Positions 22,468-34,763 are shown, counted from the stretch's first letter. The stretch: 64,000 bases of DNA from Ancylostoma caninum (GCA_037903475.1 JBAJFG010000483.1:124001-188000), one strand, 5' to 3'. Translations and numbers: made by a program. The notes: generated by a model from the sequence alone, not told the origin.

Positions 22468-22704
22468 TGTTGTAGGACCATGACAGCTGTGTGTTTGAGG
22501 TGATCTAAGATGTTTGATCTACTACTGATGTGTTGTGACCTACTCCGGAATGTTCTAGAACCTCACCTCTTAGGGTATATAAACCCCACCACTGTCACTG
22601 TATGTATCTTCTTATTTATATGATTCAGTTGCATTCACTGGCCTGTGCTGTATTCTGGTTCTTCTAATAAATTGTTCAACTACAACTACTGAAAAACGAC
22701 AACA
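22468..22704 (+). mobile_element. Solo LTR of a different retroelement family
   Basis: 237 bp begin TGTTGT and end ACAACA (6-bp inverted ends), flanked by a direct CAAAA at 22463-22467 and 22705-22709. Inside, in one orientation, are a strong TATA box (TATATAAA, 22576-22583) and, about 85 bp further, a polyadenylation signal (AATAAA, 22666-22671). No internal retroelement sequence adjoins it. This layout is what an LTR-LTR recombination product leaves. It shares no visible similarity with the 259-bp Bel/Pao LTR only ~210 bp away. Confidence 0.65.
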
Positions 22705-22949
22705 CAAAAAACTTACGCCAACTAGTTTTTTTTATTTATTCAGCTCGTTTTATCTGTTGAGAAGTTTTTTTTTCATTTTCGCGAATCTTTGCCCTTATGC
22801 CTTCTTCAGGTCATTCTGGAAAGAGAAGGTTCCTTGTAGGTTCTAAAGCAAATAGTGCCATTGAAGCTTTGGAAGCAACAGAATCAAGCCAAATTTGGGT
22901 GAGGCTCAGCTTTGAAAGAGGGGGCGCCTTTAATTTCTATGACCATAAG

Positions 22950-22980
<31 letters not shown>

Positions 22981-23975
22981 ATGAATAAATAAATAAATAA
23001 CTTATCGACTAAACTCGAGTGTGCCAAAATGCTTTCATAATGGATGCTATCGTAAGCAGTTGTGTCGTCCATTCAGAAGCACTGATAGCCTTCTGTGCGA
23101 ACCCCCTCTCAAAGTGATTTCTGCAAAACTTTGCACATTTTTTACGGAGTGGTTATCTCAAAAGAATTTGCGATAATGGTGCGAATCTCGACTTCTGAAC
23201 TTCGACACTTAAGAATTGAAACAGGAATTTCAAGACTTTCAAAATAAATGCTTTACACTCTAGAATAGAAATAGGAAATCAAAAGGAAAGACGGGCAGAA
23301 TCGTCTGATGCTTGGCATTTGAAATGTTCGTTGCTCTGACCATGGTGGGCATCCGACTAAAGCGCACTTTTGCAAGGGAAATTTCAGAGAGAACACGTTC
23401 CGCATCCGAGTCTATCAAGTGGCGCTTGATCAGCATGTTGCACCTGCAAACTGCAAGCACTATTGCATTTCAATGAATGAGAGATACAAAAGAATGCATA
23501 ATAATAAACATGTTACTTTAGTGGCACAGAAATCATAGCAACTGGTCTAAAAAGGGTGTGACCATCAGGAAGAATTGCAAGTGTCACTATTCTTTGTAGA
23601 AGGAATTTTTGCAGACACATGCGAAAAGATAACAAAAATTGAAAGGTATCTCAGGTTCGTATCTCTACAAGAATCCCTCCCTGATATTTCTAGAAAATTT
23701 CTATAAAAAACTTCTATAAAAGCTTTTGCTGTTCAGGTGAAAAAAATGTAGGAGTGGCTACAACGCTCAGGACCCGGAGCAGCGGCGCATCAGTTGCATC
23801 GTGACGCTCTGATTGTCTGCGCCTCTATTGGTATCACCATTCTCGTTCCCAATAGATCTTGTGGTCTAGTATGACTACCGGGCGAGGGTCAGAGAAAAAT
23901 GGTGCAGAGTCTCCATCACCTTACTTTTACTTTCCTATTTTCTTCGCTATTTTCAGGTGTATATCATGGTAAGGT
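22705..23975. other. Intergenic, no supported gene
   Basis: This contains a (TAAA)n simple repeat at about 22949-23000 and otherwise unremarkable AT-rich DNA. I see no coding signal. Confidence 0.5.
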
Positions 23976-24146
23976 AGAAAGAGGCGCGACTAGGCAACTC
24001 TGATTGGCGCATTCTTTGAATTCGTGCGGCTCCACGCATCAATACACCATGTGTTATGTAATCAATGACGTACGAGTTCAATAAAGTGGGCGTGACAAGC
24101 GGCTCGCATGCGCCAATCAGAGTCGCCTGGTTACGCCCCTTTCCCT
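23976..24146. mobile_element. Small foldback element (MITE-like), ~170 bp
   Basis: The two ends are inverted copies of about 30 bp: GGCAACTCTGATTGGCGCAT at the left (from 23993) and, inverted, GGCGACTCTGATTGGCGCAT at the right (to about 24127), with GC-rich outer extensions. The interior is short and non-coding. Target duplication was not resolved. Confidence 0.6.
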
Positions 24147-26345
24147 CGCAACGACACATTCATTATTTTCCAGCTTTTTACTTTGTTATTTGTTGAAGAT
24201 ACACAGTCTTTTTTCGGACTCACTACCCAACGGGTCCATTTTTGACTGTGACCGTACCTTCCAACCCGTTCCCTTTCTCTCTCGTTTCTGGATTGACGTC
24301 ACTGGATAGCACATTTAGATGGCTGAAAGTGTTCCACTGTGAGGGAAAATGTGGTAGCCATAGTACACTCAAATACTTCTTCGCTCTACCCCTTTGAAAC
24401 TAATTCCTCGTCCAGGTTACAATGTTAGGACCATTCCGTTTCTGTTCTTCACCAAGCAGAATGGGTTCACTTTGTTGGAGCGAGTCATCTCAGTCAGCAG
24501 TGCTAAGTGATATCTGAGTATAACAATTCCATAGCGTGACTCTGAAAATTCTTGTACTCTACAATGAATGAAGGGAGGCTTGGAATTTTTGCAAAGATTT
24601 GCGATTCCCGTCACTGGTGCCTGACCGTAGCTTTTCTCGTATGCCTCAACAGGATGACGACGATCAGCGATCTATGCGATTCTACGACACAAACGAACGA
24701 TAACATAAACCACGTGCTGTTTGCATCGAAGACAAATGATGTGAGGAACATGCGCATTTCGCGGTCGTCACATGGGCGAGCGAAACTCGCTACTTTCACT
24801 GAATATCGAAAAGAGGGACTCTCCTTGACAGAGCGGTGTGTTGTAGCGGTCTTGTTCCATGAAAATGTATTTATTTATTTATTTCCGTATTTATTTACTA
24901 AATTTCTCATCCTGCTTGCTGAATTAATAAAGTCGTCAATACACAAACAAGGCAATATCCAGAAGAAAACGAGTTGAAAAGACAATGAAAAAGGGTGACT
25001 TGGGTGTTATTTTTGCAGGCAGCATAGCAGGCGTAGCAGAAAATTGACCTAGAGAGCGTTTTTTAGCTACGGCATCAACAACGCTTTGTTTTTGCTCCTC
25101 AGCTAACGATAAGATTCTCTGAGAATGGTCAAAAAATTTTTCTTACCTTTACTGGTTTAGCTCAACTTCATAGTTAAGCAGATAGTTTTGTGGCCTTCAG
25201 TTCAACATTAAGAAAAATCAGCAATCCAAAACCGGTGTCGACTTGAGAAAGCTAAAATATTTTGAGTTCTTTGCGCTGATAAATTTCTTCAGTGCAGGGG
25301 AACAGTCGAGAAACAAGAAATTATGTGTTAGCTGTTCCGAATGATCAGCAGCCCAAATGTCACCACAGTATCGTCGGTTTCATATAATTAGTTTTATTCC
25401 TTTCCAAATAAGATCAAGTATCCTCTCTATGTAAGCAGTTTTCGAATATTCACATTCCTCCAAGGACTTTCGTCGTCTATCGTGCAGCCTAGAAGCCACC
25501 AATACTAGTAATTCATCTGGGATTTGTTAGAGTTGCCGTCTCCGGTCGGTCTGCAGCTTTCCACCTTTTCACCTGATCATGCATTCTACAACAATAACCT
25601 TGAACTCTAGCGGTTTTCGGCAATGGTCATGTTGTTCCACATAGCGTGTTCGCCTAATGTCTATCAAGCCGATCTCCGCCAGAATGATGAAGATCTCAAT
25701 AGCAAGTATCGGTTTCCACCTGCAAGTCATGATTCACACTACTGCTGTCCATCAAACTCCAAACAATTTCAAGAAAAGTTCCCGCCAAGGTATGCTACCG
25801 AGCCAAGTCCACTATCTTCTTCGGAAATCTTACACATTGCCCTTGTATGGCGTTGGGGAATAAGTTCGTGCGGTTTTTCATGGGCATAGGAACCACCACT
25901 TCTCATGAACAATGTCAACCACACTGAAGGAGTTGCAAAGCTTCTTCCCTCTTCTATCTGTGCTGCCAAGGACAGGGCAGCTCCTCACCTTCATGTCTAC
26001 GAAAAAATGCGTTGTGTAAGACGACTCAACATGCAGACCGCAGCCGCAACTCTTGGATCAAAGTTTATGAAATGAATAAGGGACTCAACAAAATATAATA
26101 GGTGGTATATGACTGCACCAGACCTGTAGAGTCGCCAATGGTGGGAATCCCCCACATTCGAGTTTCTTGCTAGTCGTTTTGCTGAAATTTCCGCAAAGAA
26201 ATCGAGCATAACCCTTGTGGACGATCACCTCATATTGAGCAGGGTTTCGCACGGAGTGCGTTAGCTAGACTTACATATTGTTAAGAGTTAGCATTAGCAG
26301 TGACTTTTTTCTTACATTTGAAGCTACATTAGCGGATAATAGCCT
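24147..26345. other. Intergenic, no supported gene
   Basis: Several overlapping short frames (for example near 24552-24977 and 25623-25969) occur on both strands, but none shows a domain or consistent exon structure. A TTTA-rich tract lies near 24866-24890. Confidence 0.45.
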
Positions 26346-26512
26346 CTATGTCTCAAAAACTGAGCGTCCAGAACGAGAAACAACTTCAAAGCCCTTTCTG
26401 AAGCGGGTGTACAGCTTCTGCGCTGTGTTTGCAACAGTGAAGGTTCCTCTTTAGAAGTCATTGATATCCGCAACCATTCGAGCCACATTTGATGCATGAT
26501 TGAAGCTTGACT
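26346..26512 (-). pseudogene. Mariner transposase N-terminal relic
   Basis: Translating the minus strand from about 26512 gives the mariner helix-turn-helix pattern: an IND[VF] word, then RGTFTVANTAQKLYTRFRKG, then SRSGRSV, matching the familiar INDVYGEGTV..TARRWFxRFRxG...PRSGRP. A stop sits inside (after IND-F) and another follows the RSGR word. It is homologous to the fragment at 45695-45925. No TIRs or catalytic part were found. Confidence 0.6.
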
Positions 26513-27472
26513 TCTTTCTTTTTCAGAGACGTAACCTTTTCAGGTTCTAAGCAGAGAACGCAGCTACTCCTCGATACCTTGTGCTTTGTAGTCTACAACG
26601 TATCCTGTCAATCGCAGGTAGACGAACCGAGAACGAATTATGGACAGATTTATTGTTGAGAAAAATTGTATACGAAAATGTGAGCCTTGCGTTGCTTTCA
26701 GTGCTGTGAAAAATTTGAAGAATTTAAGCAGGTAGGTTCCTTGTTTTTCCAGCTATCTATAATCGTATCCAGATTCATTTATTTGCCAAGGACAGCACAT
26801 AAAATGACCACTGTTTAGTATTTTGGAAGTATTCCTCGATCTCAAATTGCAAGAGAAGATGGTGAGCTTGAAATGGGTTTTCATAGTAATGTTTATTGTG
26901 CGTAGCTTACCTTCCCCATAGTTTTATTCCAACAAATGTACTATGTTCCCTCTCCATTTTCGAACTTTTCTTCTTTTTCTTTTCAATTGAAACAAGTCAG
27001 AAACCCAGACATCACCACTGAACGAGCTGCACTTACATGGCCTACGACATCTATTCTTTGAGTGGAGTGAGCAAACTAGACACTGAGAAAAAAACATTGG
27101 GAAGGAATTGTGTTTATTTGAAGGATCGTTGAACGCATGGTAACTCACAGTTAAACGAGACTCATTCTTAGATAGCGTCATTGAATAAAATAATCTTAGT
27201 TTTGAATTACATCAAATTTTCTTTTCGAAGAACAATTCTCCTGAATCGCCAGAGTTCGCTTTACTCGAGTTCTTTATTGTACTGATGTAAAGCACATGAG
27301 AACTACGTAGAAGAGCTGAGGTAAACAACTGAATTTAGCTGTACGATTCCTAGTAGGAACCGCTTCAACAAGAACGTTCTATTTAAAACACATTAATTAG
27401 AGAGTAACTAAATAAATGAAAGAATTCATAACAGATATACTCAGGAACTTAGTTCGTGCACGTGACTAGTGA
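26513..27472. other. Region downstream of receptor gene A
   Basis: Nothing coding is supported. It would contain the 3' UTR of receptor A (minus strand). One candidate AATAAA on the minus strand cannot be assigned with confidence. Confidence 0.4.
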
Positions 27473-30400
27473 CTAGCTTGCGCTTGTTCCAACTTGAGTA
27501 CTATTCTCAGCATTGTTATTCACTTTGATCCCAAACATCTGGAACAGCCGTGAACGAAAATCAGGCCGAAAAATAGCATATACGAAGATAGAGAGCGCAG
27601 AGTGTATTCCGAACAGACAGTAGATGATACCTGAAGGAATGAATAGTATGCATCGAATAATTAAGATGACGAACAAGGAATATAACTCGCAGTGGCTGGC
27701 AAACAGAAAAGGTCCCTAAAGGGAAGTCATTATGCTTCGGAATCGTCGGGATTTTTTTGTTTTCGAATTTATTCGATTTTCCACTTCTTTCAGGTTATCG
27801 AATTTTGAATTTATTCGATCTTCAAATTTTTTGAATAATCAAAATCCGAGTTCATTTGATTTCCACTATCTTTTAAATTTTCGAATTTATTCGGTTCTTC
27901 AAAATTCGAATATTTGAATTAATCCAGAATTTCGCTTCGAATTAATTAACTAACAATGTGACCATTTTGAAATCGGTATAACTTGCAGAGACTTTGAAAT
28001 TTCAACTTATGGCTGTGAAGATTTCTTTGATTTAATGCCATTTACGCTGTACAAGTAGGACCGACTTCAACCATTACCATCCCTGAAAGCTATACCAGTG
28101 CTCTACTTATTCTAAGTAAAATATAACATGGAAACGAATCCTCATGAAGTGAGGTTGTCGTCCTTTTTGTTTCCTTCACAATGAATCATCTGATCGTAGG
28201 AAAAAAATCGTGAAAACGAGATTCCTAGGGCATATGTACGTGAAGAGCGACTGGCGGTGATGGTATGAAAATACAACTTTGGATAACGACGATTGCATTA
28301 CGATCTTAAATGCAGTTGAATGCTAACGTAGGAAAGTAGGGCGGAATGATGTCCTCCAAGATATGTGTTTTCTTTCAACAGTAACATGAACGGTTGGCAA
28401 AAACAGAATCGTTGATTAGTAGATTTTTAAAAAGTTGCACACAGTTCTATTTAGCGTTCTCTCTAGGTGTCCAAAGGAAAAAAAACAGAGCCTGAAAGAA
28501 TCGAAAACAAAGCTGGTGATTCGTTCATTATGGACCACTCGATAGTGTTGCACTTCTATGCAAAGTCTGAAGGCTAGAAATGAAGGGTTTTACGGACACA
28601 ATTTCTTCGATTATTCGAGACTAAATCAAATCGAATTTCGAATAAATTCGAAAAATGTACTTTTTTTGAGTACTGGAATTCCGAATTATGTTTGTTCAAA
28701 CTCTTTATCCAAATATTCTATTCGGTTCGAAGTATAGCAGTCACATTTCTAACTCTTACAAATCGATGCAACGTACTACGGAAAGCTGGACACACAGATG
28801 GCATTTTACATGAATCTCTTCCTTCACCATCGTAAAAAAAACATCGCCTTTGAGTGCGTTTTGCATGAACCTCAGCTAATAGCTGGTAAGTTCTATCATA
28901 TCACCTTGAAGGTCTGTCAAAACCCGTCCAGCTCATTTTCTTCATTTTGATATCCCTCCAAGATTTCGGCGATGTTCACTCACCAATAGTCATGTCACCA
29001 AATTTTACTGCCTTCCATTCATTAAGAACTACTGCTACGTTAGGAAGTGAAACCAGACTGACAGATATCATAGTGATACTTAGCACCATCTTCTGCCGTC
29101 GAGTTTCATCCCGTGAAGGCACCTGAACAGAAATAATGCTATACGCAAAAACAAACAAAATGTTTCTACGATTCTTAGAACACCACTTTGACTCTAACAT
29201 TTCTTTGATATGATGTAAAAAAACTTACATGACCTTTCCTCATTTTAAAGGAAATTGCTACCAACACAGTCAAGGAAAAAATATAGGAAGCAGCTGTAAA
29301 AAGATGGTGTATAGTACCATATGTCCGTCCTGTCGTCTCCGATACATTACACAGTCTCCATTTCAATATTCTATCGTTATTTATAACCAGGAACGCAGCA
29401 AGTGTAAGGAACACCTAGACAAATTAGCACTCGTTTCAGTACAGTGGCTTCTATACTAGGGCATGAAAGTTAGACAATACATTTGCGAAACACATAGTTT
29501 TTTTCTAATGTGTGAGGTGCATCAACAAATGATTGTTCTTTTGCTGTTGAAAAGGGATAACAAACCCTCAAGGTGAAAGTAAGAACGTAAGTTTAAAGCC
29601 GTTTGATAACTTCATTTGCCAGGGGGGGGGAGGTAGAAAGAGAGAGATTCCTGCCACACTGCGTACCCAGATGGCAGAATTGAGATACGTACAGACAACA
29701 TGAACTACTCAGAGCTCTACGATAGCATCATCAACATAATCGCGACAATGTGATCAACCGGTTTATACGCGTGGACGGCCCATTCGATCGCGTGCTCAAC
29801 CGGGTGAGCACACTCGTTTTAAAGTCATATTTTTAAAAAGCAGTCATAACTATCAACTTCTATGTATGTAGTGGTATACTAACAAATATACAAGCTCTCT
29901 ACACACGCAATGGGCAGAGCAGAACTCCCCTCAAACTGTGTATTATGATACATGGTTGAAACGTACAACAGAAAGAACGTTACATATGAAAAAGAAACTT
30001 TAATCAATCTCAAGCGAATGGACGACAAACATTTGGAAAAACTCTTGACGATCACAAGAAAGAAAGTGATATACCTCGTATCTGAGCAAATTCAGAGTTT
30101 CATGCGGCAAAGGAAAAATTCCTACCAAGTGGGTCCACAAGCTCAAGCGGTTGAGCGCGGGACCCACACACGCTCAAATGCGCGCGTTTCACGTGACATA
30201 CGATAACAAAAGCGTGAGATTGCGAATTTGTTAGGAAAAGTCTTTCACAAGCGCGCGTAACATTTGCGTGGCGGGACCTGCGGCACTTCGCGCATATCCA
30301 CCGGGCGGAAGACACCTCGGTTTTATTGATTTCGCAGTTTTGCGCTATTGCACCGCTAGACATGGGCTCTACGTCTCCCGAATAGAATAAAAAAAAAAAA

Positions 30401-31063
30401 CAGGTACTGGAGAGAGTGCAGTAGTGGTGGTGGCTCTGTTCACAAAAAAGGTGAATCTCAATCGTTGCTGCACAAATGTTTCCTCGCCAGTCTTGGGTTA
30501 TTTAAATAATGGTTGCTGCCTTTTACCGAAGTGAGTCCAAGTGCTGATCCTATTAGATACATTCTGTGACGATTCTTCCACCTGTATCGGTACCAGTTGG
30601 GAAATTCAACAGCGATAACCCTCTCCACGGTAATCATTAAGGTGAGAAAAGATGGAAATTGACCTGAATCATGAGAAGATTACGAGAGGTGGCGTGTTAT
30701 TCGAGAGAATATAACTTGCAACCTGCAAAAAGCATTATAATCGGCCATGGAGTTGCAAATAAGCACACTCTGCTATGTATCGCCACGAAATATTGGCCTC
30801 GTGCAATAAACAACATTCGAAATGCACCAGAAATACAAAAGGAGAATCCGTTGCTCTGAAGAGTCAAAAGTCCCTGGTAGGAATCAAAATCATTCACATG
30901 TGAAACTCACCAACTCTCCGACTGACAAAGCAAGAAATATAATGTACTTATTTCGAAATTCCTTCGATAAAAATATCACAATACAGGTGGTACACGAAAT
31001 CCATACACAAACTCCCACAATAAAATAGATGGAGAAGCGAATGTAGAGCTCATTGGCCAATTG
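27473..31063 (-). CDS. Receptor A: nematode seven-TM chemoreceptor (Srsx-like)
   Basis: Six exons can be joined on the minus strand: 31063-30911 (TM1, phase 0), 30855-30723 (TM2/start of TM3), 30663-30527 (TM3-4), 29414-29229 (TM5), 29122-28984 (TM6), 27630-27473 (TM7 and tail, stop). Each has GT donors and AG acceptors (e.g. GTGAGT, TTCAG), and frames join without stops to give ~301 residues. Landmarks: TM3 end VERVIAVEFPNWYR (E/DR-type), CNVSETTG in the extracellular loop before TM5, RRQKMVLSI before TM6, and HSALSIFVYAIFRPDFR in TM7. This layout fits nematode rhodopsin-like chemoreceptors, with Srsx my best guess. The product would sit in sensory-cell membranes. The N-terminal exon with the start codon was not found; the first exon listed follows a TTTCTAG acceptor. 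Confidence 0.8.
27745..28760. repeat. AT-rich TTCGAATTTATTCG repeats in receptor A intron
   Basis: The last intron of receptor A holds several TTCGAATTTATTCG-type words near 27760-27920. An inverted counterpart (GAATAAATTCGAAAAA) lies near 28640-28660. The ~0.7 kb between is plain. This could be the decayed ends of a foldback element or simply AT-rich drift. Confidence 0.4.
30129..30167. repeat. Nested hairpin in receptor A intron
   Basis: GTGGGTCC (30129-30136) pairs with GGACCCAC (30160-30167), and inside it GCTCAA pairs with TTGAGC. The surroundings are unusually rich in GCGC for this window. No element boundaries are visible. Confidence 0.5.
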
Positions 31064-31773
31064 CTAGAAAATAATAAAACAGTCTAATCAACAATCTCTC
31101 ACAGCATGTTTTTTTCTGTATCACTGCAAAATTGTGGCAGGGATTTCATTTGTTCCTGCCATGGACGCCTATAATGTTTGTTGTTCTTTTTATCAGTATT
31201 CAATTGGTTTCTTTCCTGTGCTTGTCCCATATTTATTTAAAGATTTGTTTGCTAGAAAATCGAGGTATTACGCTGTTGGTCCGCATTTCGCCTGCATGTA
31301 TTTCGAAGTTTTTACTATTAAAAGAAATCATCTACGTATGACGGTTGAAGATTATTCCGATTGTACAAGCTCAAAGGTATATTTGAAAAGATACCTCGTT
31401 GTTCACTGTTGGCGTTGACACTGTATTTAGTAAAGATTTAAGTTCTGCAGCGTCGTTCATTAATTTACTCCAGAGCAACTAAACATGTGTACAATCACAA
31501 TGAGGGCTTGGAAACTATCGCGATGTGGAGTCAGAGATGGACTATCTAAATGTTTACATGTGAGCTACTTTCTTAACAAATGACCATTTGAAAGGATATA
31601 AGTAGTGTAAAAAGATGTCAGCATTAACAAGCCCTATTTCGGAAAGCGCCAGCCATTCAACTTCCTTTCCAAGGCGCATGCAATTCTATAATTTTTTGGC
31701 AACACACCTGCAAAGCTTAAGATGGTCGTTCTACGACCATGTCCAGGAATCAAGACATCTCTAAGAACTGCAG

Positions 31774-31926
31774 GGATGGGATTCATGAAACATTAACCAA
31801 GCCAACCAATGATGGCTAGCCTGATCGGTTATCGTACTGACTAGTTGGAGCTAAAAGACGCAGACGGCAAAAGTTGGTTCGCTAGCCTCGGTTTGCTTCG
31901 TTATCGTTTCATGAATCCCAGCCCAG
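31774..31926. mobile_element. Foldback MITE-like element, ~150 bp
   Basis: Inverted arms of about 45 bp share TGGGATTCATGAAAC, then an (A)TAAC..AAGC..ACC stretch, then GCTAGC, reading inward from both ends. A related single end occurs near 44959-44995 (TGGGATTCATGGAAC). The interior is non-coding. Confidence 0.6.
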
Positions 31927-32107
31927 GTCATGAAAAGTGCGAAGAACTGCTAGGGTTTGAGCTCATCGTCAGCAAGCACATCACATTGCGAGGGCTCATT
32001 CATTTTGTAGTTTTATTGATGCACTCCAAGGTGCGCTGAATGAAAGGTGACAACTCAAAAAGTAGCTGAAGTACGGATTAACAGTGGCGTTCTCTTTCCA
32101 ACTTGAA

Positions 32108-32313
32108 TTTCATGTTACAGGTTGGAGATACAATTACTAATGACTACATTTGATGAAATTACGAACTTGAGCCAGAACAAGAGTGCACTGGGTTACGCCT
32201 ACTTGCCAGGGTTCAGTGTTGGCGTGCAGATGTGTGAATTACTTTTTAAGAAACACAGCAAACAACAAGTAATTCAGGCCGTGAATACCATTGCTCATGC
32301 ATTTAATGGCTGA
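32108..32313 (+). CDS. Possible terminal exon, unknown product
   Basis: An open frame follows a reasonable acceptor (CATGTTACAG) and runs to a TGA stop at 32311-32313. The peptide (ending QQVIQAVNTIAHAFNG) looks compositionally protein-like, but I recognise no family and could not join an upstream exon. Chance is a real alternative. Confidence 0.18.
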
Positions 32314-32820
32314 TAGGTTGAACTCAAGTTTTCCAAAAAATGCTCACAGCCATAGCAATTCCCATTCTCAATCACATACCCACTGAAGTACGTAGCGCAG
32401 CTAAAAGTGGTTCAAAGGCAAACAGAGTGGAGAGTTTCGCGGGAGCCAGTGCAAATGAAAACTATGTAACTATTATTTAGAGTAAAGGGATCTCTGAGCA
32501 AACAGGCCTACGTAAAATAATAGTTGCTCACAATAGCTGTAAGAACGGAAAAATGAAAGCGAGCCTAATGTGATAAGCAGTCAATCGTCTGAGAATGAAC
32601 CGAATCCAATAAGACTGATAGTCCGTAGGAATGCAAGTGCAGGGAAATGGAGACTGAAACAAAAATAGATGATAAATCACATCAAGCACACATGTTATGC
32701 AAACGCTGAGGTTATTGTCATAAATGCTCTCCTTAATGTAAAACTAGGTAAGAATTATAGTTCATATTTGTACAGCAAGGATTGATGACGAACTTCATCT
32801 TGTACTCCTAAACATAGTAC

Positions 32821-33172
32821 AATGGAAATCATGGCTTATAATGAAGGGCTTAGTCTGTCACGTGTGTGTGTGCGTGTGTGTGTGAAACGAAATTCGAGGG
32901 CGTGGCCTACACCGAAGAAAATGCTCTACAACGGGACCACTGTTGCTGTAGGAGTGCGCCGGCGTCCAAAAGTGGGGAAACGCCTGGAGTCGGGTCCAAC
33001 GGGGTGATAAGGGTGCGCCGGCGTCCAAAAGTGGAGAAACGCCTGGAGTCGGGTCCAACGGTGTGATAAGAGTGCGAAGGCGTACAAAAGTGGAGAAACG
33101 CCTGGTGTCGGATCCAACGGTGTGATAAGGGTGCGCCGGCGTCCAAAATTGGGGAAATGCCTGAAAATGTGA
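32821..33172 (-). repeat. TG tract plus four-copy 59-bp minisatellite
   Basis: A GGGCTTAGTCTGTCACGTG word and a TG-rich run (32845-32885) precede four 59-bp units starting at 32954, 33013, 33072 and 33131. Each has GTGCGCCGGCGTCCAAAA near its start. The same TG end and the same 59-bp unit occur inverted at 54041-54770, so this is one copy of a dispersed repeat with a variable-number core. Confidence 0.8.
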
Positions 33173-33673
33173 CCACCGACGGATCATGGATGCGCATGCT
33201 CACTACTGAGAAAATGCCATGAGCTGAGTCCATCTTTCACTCGATCGGTTCGGTGGCGCTCGTGAAACACTAAATGTCAGAGCTCAGCTGTGAGTAGTAT
33301 GGAATTTGTGTGGTTCCCTCCATCTCACATCCACTTCCTCTTTTTTCGTTTCTCATTTGCTTATGAACACCGCACCCTCCTCTTTTATGTGTTCAAAGCA
33401 TCATTTGACCAGTTATAAAAGAAAAAGAATGGCAAACCATTTCCCGTAATCATTCAAGGTTGGATAATTTCATGTAGTTACAAATAGCTATCTCACTGTC
33501 AGTTTAGCGAAAGATAAAACTGCTCTGAGGAATGCAGTTATTCTCATTTGATATGTCATGAGGAAGAGCAATGGAAAGGATCCGGCATGCTTTATATCAA
33601 AAAAAATGGCGTGGCTGTGAGTCTGTTCGGATGAAAAAGGATAACCTCATGCGAACAAAGCGAGCATCAAAGA

Positions 33674-33709
33674 AGTCTGGAAGTCCGGCGTCAGCCGGGC
33701 GGCCAGACT
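33674..33709. repeat. Nested hairpin, shared with 53.5 kb
   Basis: AGTCTGG (33674-33680) pairs with CCAGACT (33703-33709), and within it CCGGC pairs with GCCGG around GTCA. A near-identical hairpin lies inverted at 53536-53571, and similarity extends upstream (GCGAGCA). It lies ~830 bp from the TG tract; the 54-kb copy has about the same spacing after removing its extra minisatellite units. Confidence 0.7.
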
Positions 33710-34230
33710 GGTATGTATATACTGTCAAAAAAGCAAGTTGTATTGAGATACACTGCGCCGTGAGCATTTTAGAAAGTTGATTTTGATGCTGTTTTTCAAT
33801 TCTGCTAGATGCCACTACCAATGCCACAGCCACTGGTGATTTATGGACTGTTCTCGATCGCGAGCTTTTAATTCCACCTGTAACAGAGGTAACACTCCAC
33901 TTTTGTATCGCACGAGTTGACTGATATGAAACAATGAAAACAATTCCACTTGATAGGCAGCTCTATCTGAACCAGCTTGTGTCTCTTCCCGAAACATAAT
34001 ATTAGGAAGTTGTGAAGTAGAACATTTTACTGATTGTGGGGTGATTAAAACAGGGAAATCCATAGCAACGGATTTGAAAGCCTACTACCACTATCGCGGC
34101 AAAACGAGACATACTGCTACCCGGAACACTATTGTTTCGTTGTCGTCTCCACATTGTAGTCGAAAAAAAAAATGGGAAATGTAGTAGGTATAGCGATGCC
34201 TTCGTGTTTTTCGGAGCATTCTAGTGATTA

Positions 34231-34763
34231 GGAAACAACTGCAGTTTCTACAAATTCCTGTGTAAAAATACTCGCGCAGCTTTCACTGTAAACACTTGTG
34301 CACATAAATGTAAGGTTAGTACCAATTCATTGTTTGCTGAATCATTGCAGGATATCAAATTAAATTCCAACTGGCAGTTCTTCGGGCTTACGTGCATGTG
34401 AGAAAGTGGAAGTCTAGAATCAAGGAGTTATGCATCATTGTTTGGAATATACCCGTTTTCATTCTCCTTTGAAATAGCAAAGAAGACGTCAAGTGCAATT
34501 TCCGTGAATTCCGATTGTTAAAACAAGGATGCATGTATATGGACAATAAAATAGATGAATTGAAGCCGCAGATACACTCGCTAGAGTATAGGGCGTTGGT
34601 TTTACAAGTGACCATAAAACTGTACATTATAAATGCGGAAAGAATTCCTAACGGAGGTTTGTTCTCATTCTTTCTACAAACAAAAGGAAAATGTGGCTTC
34701 AATCTGAAACCTTACGATATCTCCCACCATGATCCTGAAGAGAGTGTAAACCGCTATCCTTAA
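34231..34763 (+). CDS. Candidate Cys-rich protein gene fragment, unknown family
   Basis: Two open segments join in frame: 34231-34397, ending at a GTGAGA donor, and 34478-34763, after a GAAATAG acceptor and ending in TAA. The junction forms an Ile codon. Together they encode about 150 residues with nine cysteines, clustered in the first ~75 residues (TCAHKCK, LTCIKEDVKC, LKQGC), followed by a helical, less Cys-rich tail. Open frame on both sides, matching phase and spaced cysteines suggest a real secreted-type domain. No start or signal peptide was found upstream. A 36-nt in-frame stretch (34315-34350) with splice-like ends may be a retained or false intron. I do not recognise the family. Confidence 0.3.

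Larger units (their letters stand above)
31064..32820. other. Gap between receptor A and the minisatellite element
   Basis: This holds a foldback element (31774-31926) and a weak terminal-exon candidate (32108-32313), each listed separately. A frame at 31134-31418 (+) has no recognisable features and is not called. The missing first exon of receptor A should lie in the lower part of this stretch, but no splice-compatible ATG exon was convincing. Confidence 0.4.

Noticed and set aside
31134..31418. 94-codon plus-strand ORF upstream of receptor A
   Set aside because: No family, no start support and no joined exon; composition could be chance.
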